A stretch of 11,247 bases of DNA from Clostridia bacterium. GTDB lineage: Bacteria; Bacillota; Clostridia; Oscillospirales; QAKW01. Each line of letters starts with the position of its first letter. Position 1 is the first letter of the stretch. The notes beneath the pieces were generated by a model, which saw only the letters and a program-made list of their open reading frames with translations, had not been told where the DNA came from and made no database searches. The stretch covers positions 1 to 11,247 of the forward strand of contig JAFSBD010000303.1 of NCBI GenBank assembly GCA_017442025.1. The letters run 5' to 3'. Below are positions 6,025-11,247 of this stretch, in pieces. A program made the translations under genes and the position numbers.

Positions 6025-8953
6025 ATATGGTAAAGTGTTCAACCTTTACATCTTTGCCGAAGGTAACAACGGTCAGTTCCCGCTCGGTGATGGCGAGGGG
6101 GATGGATTGATCTTTGTGCCAAAGGGTGATTTCTTTGGCATTTCTTTTGGCGGTCCAATCGGTATTGAGCAGGTAAACCTTTTGCATTCCGTTTTCTTCC
6201 CAAACAGTCCAGAAGACTTCGCGGGATGCATCCTCAATGCGGAAGGTTTCTTGGGCTTCTTCTGCCAGTTTTGCCACCCAGGCGGCGGCAAATTCTTGGG
6301 CCTGCTCATGGCCGGGATAAGCCCAGAATGTAAAGGTGTAGAAATACCCTTTTCCCCATTGGTTGCGGATCAGCAGGGGTGCGCCGGTTTCTTTGTCCCA
6401 TGCCAGAACCTCGCCGCCGCAAAGTTCAATATTTGCCAGATGGAGATCGCCGTCTTCCTCGGGGGATTCATTGGGCAAAGCGGAAAGGTCGGGGGAAGGC
6501 AAGGGGATGTTGCTCTCCCATCTGCCGCTGAATTTTTCGCCCTTGCCCAAAACCTTAAAGCCGCAGGTTGCGGAAAGATCGCCGCCGTTGATGAGGGCAA
6601 GATCCTCCATATCCGCCAAAAATTCCCGATGGGTATGGGTGCTGAATTGGGGCAGACCCGAGAGAAGAGTACCCCCGTTTTGAACATAGGCGGTCAGTTT
6701 TTGGGTATCTTCCTCGGTGGCGGTATGCCAGCAAAGGTTGAGGATCAGTTTATATTGGTTGAGATAATCGAGGGATGCCTCGATGGGGGTCTTATCGATA
6801 TCGCCGTAGGGCGCGCCGGTGAAGAAAAAGCGGCGTTGCTCGGGCTTTTGATGAAGGGGCAGAAGGGTGCAACCGGGCATCAGCACATCCAGAAGATGGT
6901 TGCCCTTTTCCGGCTGACCGAATTGCCAGGTGGGATGATCTTTGCCGAAGGCACCCCAAACCTTGCACTGATGGTTTTGGAATCCGAAGCAAAGGGCACC
7001 GTTGGGGGCGATGGCATACCGCCCCTCTAAAGCAGCGATATTGCGAACGCATCTCCCTTGGCGAGGATGGGTCTTGGCAAATTTATAGAAGCGGCGGGTC
7101 ATATCCCGCTTGCCTTTGGTAAGAGCATCATCCCAGCATTGGCGCTCCTCTTTGAAAAGTTCAAAAAGGGAATCTTCCTCATAGATGCCGTTGGCACCCA
7201 TGATCCAAGGCTGCATCAGCCCTAAGAAATACATTCCCAAATGATTTTCATGGTAAAGCTGATGGTTATGCTGAATGGCAACGTGCACGCTCCAATCGCC
7301 CTTGCCCAGCGATTCGGCCGCGGCGCGGGTGCTGCTTAAAAGGGGCGTGGTATAACCTGCAAGGGTCTCGGCGCGCACCGAATCAGCCCCCGCCAAAAAG
7401 GAATATTTTACCGCGCCCGAAGGGTCGCCGAAGGCAACGCGGGGCGCATATTGACGAGTGCGGTCGATCTCCTCTTTCATATAGGCGGTAAAATGCTCCG
7501 CCGCCTCTTTCATGGACTCGGATTGATAGCCCTCTGCGGGTTCGGAAATATAGGTGCGGCCCGCATATTCATGCTTACCCTGATCCACCAGAAATTCGCC
7601 CAATTCTTCGGCCAGCGCTAATTGATAGGTATCGCGGCAGGTAGAGGCGTGGATATGGTGTTTACGGCAAAATGCGCCCCAACGACGGTAATCGGTTTCG
7701 GTTGCAGTCGGCTTGGAGAAGGAGCGGAACATAATGTAGTTGCCCAAGCGGGTGCGGGCGGTATAGTCCAAAAGCCAATCGATATAGCCGTTGTTATCGT
7801 GGGGAACAACGGTCATATCGTAGCCCACCCGAACGGGGATCTTTTCTTCGGGGATATCGTAGATCTCGATGGTGGCGGCATGTGCGCCGCAACGGTATTC
7901 CTGCATTCCTGCATTTGCGGTGGAAAGTTCAAATTCATTCCAGCCTGTCTTGCAGGGGAGGGAAAGATCGTTGATTTGGAGGGCTTCTTCCTTGGCGGCA
8001 TAAACCTTGCCGAAAACTTTTTCGCCTTTGAGCGCCCATTCGGGGATAGAAAGCCGGCCATGATAATAATTGCAGGATTTGATCCGCAGAAGGCTGATGC
8101 CCAAAGAATTTTGCGGGCAGGGGATCTGCTTGGGACCCATCACGCCCTCGGAGGAATGGATTTTGAGGGCAAATTGATGGTTGCCGGCAGGAACACGGAA
8201 GCGCACCCAATCATCCTCTAAAAGTTGCATGTCTGCATCGTGGTTGCGGTAGTAGCGGGAAAATTCCTTTAATAAAATACCGTCGCAATAAAGACCCAAG
8301 GTATAATGGGCCATCAGTTGCTTTTGGGATTCATCATCGCAGTAATCCAAGGGGACTGCCATGGCAACAAGGTGCAGCAGCTGCTCACCGTCGTCCCCTT
8401 CGATCGCGGGGATCTCCTGCTCCCACCGGGCGGGTTGGTCGGGGGAAAGCCAGGCCAGTTTCATTCGCGCCCAAGGGTAGATCGGCAGGCCGAGGCTATC
8501 GATGGGAATTTCCCGTTCTTCCGCTTTGGGAGCGGGGCGGAACCAAAGGTGGTCGGTTAAATTGATGATGATGGCACAGTTGAGGTATTTCGGTCCGACA
8601 GGGTAGGTCAGCCGCCCCTTTTTTTGCAGATCGGAAGCGGAAAAATCGATGGTATATTCTCCTGCTTTAAGATGAAAGACTGCGTCTTCTTCCGCTTCGG
8701 CAACGATCCGAATTCCTTCCATCCAATTGCAGGTCGCGCTCTTCCATTGAGGAGCGGCAAGCGGCGTTTCCTTAGCGCAGAGGCCTGGCCCGAAATGCAG
8801 ATCCATATTGGGGCGGGGATACTCCAATTGATAAACTTCTTGGATGATACCGTTTTCAACATGAAGTGTGCCGTCCCAGATCATTTCATCATGGTATTGG
8901 TGGTTGGAATAAAGGAAATGATAACCCCATTCCATGCGAAAATCGAATTTCAT
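6023..8953 (-). CDS. Large glycoside-hydrolase-like protein, family not recognised
   Basis: A 976-residue protein that I cannot place in a named family. The N-terminal 370 residues look beta-rich, as in carbohydrate-binding or sandwich domains. Residues about 375-620 read like a TIM barrel: VGYDMTVVPHDNNGYIDWLL at 376-395, AFGDPSGAVKYSFLAGADSV at 507-526, and GMYFLGLMQPWIMGANGIYE at 573-592. Residues 733-770 (YKLILNLCWHTATEEDTQKL, then YVQNGGTLLSG) resemble the flavodoxin-like domain that follows the barrel in GH42-type galactosidases. A C-terminal sandwich includes KVYLLNTDW at 925-933. Catalytic acids cannot be assigned safely. No signal peptide is present. The ATG lies 3 nt past the acyltransferase stop, and its ribosome site GGAGGATTG is inside the acyltransferase 3' end, so the two are co-transcribed and probably translationally coupled. 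Function as a glycosidase is inferred from fold-like features only. Confidence 0.7.
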   Translation of the reverse strand: MKFDFRMEWGYHFLYSNHQYHDEMIWDGTLHVENGIIQEVYQLEYPRPNMDLHFGPGLCAKETPLAAPQWKSATCNWMEGIRIVAEAEEDAVFHLKAGEYTIDFSASDLQKKGRLTYPVGPKYLNCAIIINLTDHLWFRPAPKAEEREIPIDSLGLPIYPWARMKLAWLSPDQPARWEQEIPAIEGDDGEQLLHLVAMAVPLDYCDDESQKQLMAHYTLGLYCDGILLKEFSRYYRNHDADMQLLEDDWVRFRVPAGNHQFALKIHSSEGVMGPKQIPCPQNSLGISLLRIKSCNYYHGRLSIPEWALKGEKVFGKVYAAKEEALQINDLSLPCKTGWNEFELSTANAGMQEYRCGAHAATIEIYDIPEEKIPVRVGYDMTVVPHDNNGYIDWLLDYTARTRLGNYIMFRSFSKPTATETDYRRWGAFCRKHHIHASTCRDTYQLALAEELGEFLVDQGKHEYAGRTYISEPAEGYQSESMKEAAEHFTAYMKEEIDRTRQYAPRVAFGDPSGAVKYSFLAGADSVRAETLAGYTTPLLSSTRAAAESLGKGDWSVHVAIQHNHQLYHENHLGMYFLGLMQPWIMGANGIYEEDSLFELFKEERQCWDDALTKGKRDMTRRFYKFAKTHPRQGRCVRNIAALEGRYAIAPNGALCFGFQNHQCKVWGAFGKDHPTWQFGQPEKGNHLLDVLMPGCTLLPLHQKPEQRRFFFTGAPYGDIDKTPIEASLDYLNQYKLILNLCWHTATEEDTQKLTAYVQNGGTLLSGLPQFSTHTHREFLADMEDLALINGGDLSATCGFKVLGKGEKFSGRWESNIPLPSPDLSALPNESPEEDGDLHLANIELCGGEVLAWDKETGAPLLIRNQWGKGYFYTFTFWAYPGHEQAQEFAAAWVAKLAEEAQETFRIEDASREVFWTVWEENGMQKVYLLNTDWTAKRNAKEITLWHKDQSIPLAITERELTVVTFGKDVKVEHFTI

Positions 8954-8956
8954 TTT

Positions 8957-10057
8957 TCAATCCTCCTTTTTTAAAAAGACTTTTTTGAGAGAAAGAAGAA
9001 TCGTTTTCCGATGCTTTTTCCAAAGGGAGGAAAGCAACATAACGATGGCGGCGGTAGAGAGGCTGACCGCCCAATAAGCGGCAAGCTTCCAGCCCCAAGC
9101 CATTGATTTTGGCAAAAGTTCTCCCAGCAAGTTGCTCCAATAATAATGGGAAAGATAGAGGGGCAGGCTGAATTTACCGAGGAAGAAGATCCACTTATTG
9201 TCGAAAATATGATTAGCGATGCTTTGACGGCTGAAGGTCATCCCAATGGCGATCATCCAAAGGATCAAAAAGAAGAAATCCTGGGTGGGCGGAACTTCAT
9301 CCACCGTGAACATATAGGTGATGAGGGTGCCGTAGCAAAAATATTTAACGAGCGCCACCATGACTTTGGCAGGTTTATTGAAGGAAAGAGAAGAAAACCA
9401 TTGGGTGGTCTGGTAGCAGATTACGCCCAGTCCCAGATCGGCGATTGCCCGTAGATTGGCTTTAAAGGTGATTCCGTTCCAATCAAAGGGTACGCGCAAA
9501 GAGCCCGTCTCCTGATAGAACCAGCCCAGCAAAAAGAGGGTGATCAGAGGCACTAAAAGCTTTTTGGCCGTTTCTTTATAGCGGCGCAGCAACGGATAAA
9601 GGATCAGCATCCCCAGCAGCATGGAGGATAAATACCAAACGGCACTGTTGATTTTGCTGATATATAAACCGCCCATATGTAAAAGCGTCATCTCCCAAAA
9701 GCCGCCCATAAAGAGCTCTAAAACATTGCAACGGGTGATGATAACGGTGGCAAGAAACCCAATAATCCAGGAAATATAAAGATCCGGGCAGAAGGAAAGA
9801 TATTTATTTTTAATAAATTGGATGGTTTCGGTGCCCAAGCGATCGCCGGGAAGATCTTGGGAATGGGCAATACTTTGCATGAGCAGATAGCCCGATAAAA
9901 TAAAGAAAAATTCGACCGCATAGGCACCGTTGAAAAACGGCGCATTTTCGTTGCCTATAAGATTTCTGGAATGATGGAAAACGATAATGATTGCAAAGAG
10001 AAAGCGCCAAAGCTCCATCTCGCCGACACGTCCTCTTTTTGAAGAAAGTTTTTCCAT
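8957..10057 (-). CDS. Membrane acyltransferase, acyltransferase-3 (OafA/YrhL-like) family
   Basis: A 366-residue integral membrane protein, the usual size for acyltransferase-3. It has about ten hydrophobic segments. Family marks are LWRFLFAIIIVFHHSRNLIG (21-40 counted from the first in-frame ATG), with the conserved histidine pair, then AVEFFFILSGYLL (52-64), WYLSSMLLGMLI (146-157) and SLPLYLSHYYW (302-312). Such proteins move acetyl or other acyl groups across the membrane onto sugars, polysaccharides or peptidoglycan; the acceptor here is unknown. Start choice: an in-frame ATG at 10072 has no ribosome site, while the ATG at 10057 follows AAAGGA with good spacing, so the latter is preferred. 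A good promoter lies upstream, and the 976-residue gene follows 3 nt after the stop. A gene making an acyl transfer to a glycan beside a glycosidase-like gene suggests a shared substrate. Confidence 0.88.
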   Translation of the reverse strand: MEKLSSKRGRVGEMELWRFLFAIIIVFHHSRNLIGNENAPFFNGAYAVEFFFILSGYLLMQSIAHSQDLPGDRLGTETIQFIKNKYLSFCPDLYISWIIGFLATVIITRCNVLELFMGGFWEMTLLHMGGLYISKINSAVWYLSSMLLGMLILYPLLRRYKETAKKLLVPLITLFLLGWFYQETGSLRVPFDWNGITFKANLRAIADLGLGVICYQTTQWFSSLSFNKPAKVMVALVKYFCYGTLITYMFTVDEVPPTQDFFFLILWMIAIGMTFSRQSIANHIFDNKWIFFLGKFSLPLYLSHYYWSNLLGELLPKSMAWGWKLAAYWAVSLSTAAIVMLLSSLWKKHRKTILLSLKKVFLKKED

Positions 10058-10090
10058 AAGAATTCCTTTCATAGAATGAATATTAAGTTC

Positions 10091-10119
10091 ATTATCTTCT
10101 TTTAAATATTATTTGTCAA
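10091..10119 (-). promoter_or_regulatory. Promoter of the acyltransferase / 976-residue operon
   Basis: On the minus strand a perfect TTGACA (10114-10119), a 17-nt spacer and GATAAT (10091-10096) stand 34 nt before the preferred start codon at 10057. It directly follows the terminator of the asparagine-rich miniprotein gene, so the operon starts here. Confidence 0.8.
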
Positions 10120-10120
10120 T

Positions 10121-10156
10121 AAAAAATTAAAAGGATGCCCATAGGCACCCTTTTAA
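10121..10156 (-). terminator. Terminator of the asparagine-rich miniprotein gene
   Basis: An inverted repeat with arms 10127-10139 and 10144-10156 (one A/C mismatch, loop CATA) lies 7 nt past the miniprotein stop. On the minus strand it ends in a T run (10121-10126). Its presence supports the tiny gene being a separate transcription unit. Confidence 0.8.
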
Positions 10157-10163
10157 AAAACAC

Positions 10164-10304
10164 TCATCGATTCTGATTGTTCTGATTGTTTTTGTTGTTC
10201 TGGTTATTTTTGCTGTTCTGATTGTTGCGATTGTTGCGGTTTTCCTGGCTGTTGCGATTGTCGAAGCTGTTGCGATTTTCTTGGTTGTTCTTGTTATCGA
10301 TCAT
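10164..10304 (-). CDS. 46-residue asparagine-rich miniprotein
   Basis: A small gene read from the minus strand: MIDNKNNQENRNSF at the start and NNQNNQNR at the end. By count 22 of 46 residues are Asn and 6 are Gln, with scattered Arg, Lys, Glu and Ser; Ile2 and Phe14 are the only bulky hydrophobic residues apart from Met1. The sequence has a loose three-residue NNQ/NNK/NRN pattern and is predicted disordered, soluble and without a signal peptide. Support for it being real: an excellent AAGGAGGTG 8 nt before the ATG, a dedicated terminator just past the stop, and a gap of its own between terminators. Similar short Asn/Gln-rich proteins occur in Clostridia to my recollection, without known function. 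Possible roles, all inferred: spore-associated amino-acid store (as in gamma-type SASP, also Asn/Gln-rich) or spore/surface matrix. A sigma-F/sigma-G-like promoter upstream would fit a spore role. Confidence 0.75.
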   Translation of the reverse strand: MIDNKNNQENRNSFDNRNSQENRNNRNNQNSKNNQNNKNNQNNQNR

Positions 10305-10337
10305 GTGTTTTCACCTCCTTGCTTTGGTCTACAAGGA

Positions 10338-10367
10338 TAGTTTCCCGCATCGTGTAATGGGCTATTC
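10338..10367 (-). promoter_or_regulatory. Possible forespore (sigma-G/sigma-F-like) promoter of the miniprotein gene
   Basis: On the minus strand GAATA (10363-10367) is followed after 18 nt by GAAACTA (10338-10344). This matches the Bacillus sigma-G pattern GNATR-18-CATNMTA at all defined -35 positions and five of seven -10 positions, with a short leader to the ATG at 10304. No good sigma-A promoter is seen in the same gap. The match is short and may be chance. Confidence 0.28.
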
Positions 10368-10394
10368 AGCCAAAAATTTGAAGAAAAAATGCGC

Positions 10395-10423
10395 AAAAAA
10401 GCGAGCAGAAAAAATCTGCTCGC
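10395..10423 (-). terminator. Terminator of the right-edge membrane protein gene
   Basis: A perfect 9-bp stem GCGAGCAGA / TCTGCTCGC (10401-10409 and 10415-10423, 5-nt loop) is followed on the minus strand by six T (10395-10400). It lies 33 nt after the stop codon at 10457, ending that transcript before the miniprotein gene. Confidence 0.88.
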
Positions 10424-10456
10424 CGATGGTGCGGGTGTTCTTAACAGATTTGGGTG

Positions 10457-11247
10457 TTATTCTGTATACCAAGGTAATTCTTTTTCGGACATAGCACTTT
10501 TAATATTAATTCCCTTTTTACTTAACAGTGGCAAAACTTCTTGTTCGGTAAATTGAATTGAAGTGAAACCATCCAAATCAAGAGAAGTTTTATCATCAAA
10601 CAAAATAACATACGACGCACGCTCTATTTTTTCGTCATAAATGTTATATCTTGATTCTATGTAATAAACACTGTCGATATTATCATAATGGTAGGTTTTG
10701 TTTTCGAAGGATATTTTATCATCATAAAATCTAACATTTGAAATCAAAATCACAATTGCAAAAAACATTGACACCGCAATAGAAAGGGCAAAAATTATGC
10801 AAGAGAATTTTTTAACACCTTTAGAAATCAATATGTTTGAAAAATCTATTCTTTCTTTTTTAGTAAGGTACTTATTTGGAAAAGGTTTATTTGCGACAAG
10901 AGCGATTGCGCCGAAAACAGAACAAAGTCCCGCACAAAGAAATCCTAAATACCATGGTGCAGACAATACAACGAGTGTGTTAATCGAAATTATTAAATTG
11001 TAAATAGCAAAAGCACCGCAAAAGAAAATCGATGAAATGGCAAAAACAATAGCGAACTCTAATAATCCTGATAGGGGGGTTATAAGTTTTTCTGCAGCAG
11101 AAGTATCACAAGACGATTCGAATGCGCTAAATTCATGGTTTTCTGAATGAATTATGTGATTTATTAAATGCTTTTCATATTCGAGAAGTTTGTTTTTTTG
11201 ATCCAGTTTTTCATACTTTTCTAATGCCTTATCGACATTGTTTTTGA
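10457..11247 (-). CDS. Multi-pass membrane protein with C-terminal PH-like domain, 5' end beyond window
   Basis: Partial gene: the frame stays open to the right edge, giving at least 262 residues. A TTG at 10964-10966 is not the start, because unbroken coding sequence continues upstream of it. The visible N-terminal part is a charged, probably coiled-coil cytoplasmic stretch (KALEKYEKLDQKNKLLEYEK near the edge). Three membrane segments follow (LLEFAIVFAISSIFFCGAF, then a segment around WYLGFLCAGLCSVFGAIALV, then FSCIIFALSIAVSMFFAIVI). The last 90 residues are soluble: FYDDKISF, TYHYDNIDSVYY and YVILFDDKTSLDLDG form strands like the small bacterial PH-like domains found after membrane segments. 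I do not recognise a named family. Base use is clearly more A+T-rich than the carbohydrate genes, which hints at separate origin or a different expression class. It ends in its own terminator. Confidence 0.8.
   Translation of the reverse strand, partial: KNNVDKALEKYEKLDQKNKLLEYEKHLINHIIHSENHEFSAFESSCDTSAAEKLITPLSGLLEFAIVFAISSIFFCGAFAIYNLIISINTLVVLSAPWYLGFLCAGLCSVFGAIALVANKPFPNKYLTKKERIDFSNILISKGVKKFSCIIFALSIAVSMFFAIVILISNVRFYDDKISFENKTYHYDNIDSVYYIESRYNIYDEKIERASYVILFDDKTSLDLDGFTSIQFTEQEVLPLLSKKGINIKSAMSEKELPWYTE

Noticed and set aside
6035..7030. 331-codon open frame on the plus strand
   Set aside because: Antisense to the 976-residue gene, starts just after a terminator, has no ribosome site and a composition (many Gly, Phe, Ile) typical of a mirrored coding strand.
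10058..10072. Acyltransferase start at the first in-frame ATG (10072)
   Set aside because: No ribosome site precedes it, while AAAGGA is well spaced before the ATG at 10057.
10166..10300. CRISPR array or simple tandem repeat at the Asn-rich region
   Set aside because: The repeated units are short, irregular Asn/Gln codons in one frame with a ribosome site, not equal repeats with unique spacers.
10222..10494. 90-codon Leu/Arg-rich open frame on the plus strand
   Set aside because: Its repetitive Leu/Ser/Arg start is the complement of the Asn-rich repeat codons of the miniprotein; the minus-strand frame has the ribosome site and terminator, this one has neither.
10457..10966. A 169-residue protein starting at TTG
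   Set aside because: Coding sequence continues without a stop from this TTG to the right edge, so the TTG is internal.

Overview
The window looks like chromosomal DNA from an anaerobic, probably spore-forming Clostridia (Bacillota), plausibly a gut lineage. Reasons: AGGAGG-type ribosome binding sites, sigma-A-like promoters with 16-17 nt spacers, short A+T-rich intergenic gaps with strong intrinsic terminators, a typical clostridial XRE helix-turn-helix, and a DUF4838 / GxDLY-type SGNH hydrolase gene set. No rRNA, tRNA, CRISPR array or intact insertion sequence was seen.

Layout. 1-200: non-coding, with fragments resembling a degenerate REP-like repeat. 236-1081 (-): AraC-family regulator with its own terminator and promoter. 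1211-2845 (-): a complete phosphoglucosamine mutase (GlmM) carrying an N-terminal XRE DNA-binding domain, the most unusual gene here. 2986-4776 (-): DUF4838 glycosidase-like protein. 4906-5994 (+): SGNH/GDSL esterase, divergent from the DUF4838 gene across a compact two-way promoter. 6023-8953 (-): a 976-residue protein of unrecognised family with glycoside-hydrolase-like organisation. 8957-10057 (-): multi-pass acyltransferase-3 protein, upstream of and translationally coupled to the 976-residue gene. 10164-10304 (-): a 46-residue asparagine-rich miniprotein. 10457-11247 (-): a multi-pass membrane protein open at the right edge and visibly more A+T-rich than the rest.

How the genes may work together (inference). 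The middle of the window is a small carbohydrate locus: a DUF4838 protein, an esterase that could remove acyl groups, a large glycosidase-like protein and a membrane acyltransferase. The three soluble enzymes lack signal peptides, so they would act in the cytoplasm on imported or precursor glycans; no transporter gene is present in the window. AraC and DUF4838 promoter regions share an identical 14-nt word, suggesting a common regulator. The XRE-GlmM fusion joins a DNA-binding domain to an enzyme of amino-sugar (cell wall precursor) metabolism and has a 15-nt inverted repeat just upstream of its promoter, making it a candidate self-regulating 'trigger enzyme'. The asparagine-rich miniprotein, with a possible forespore-type promoter, is probably unrelated to the carbohydrate genes.
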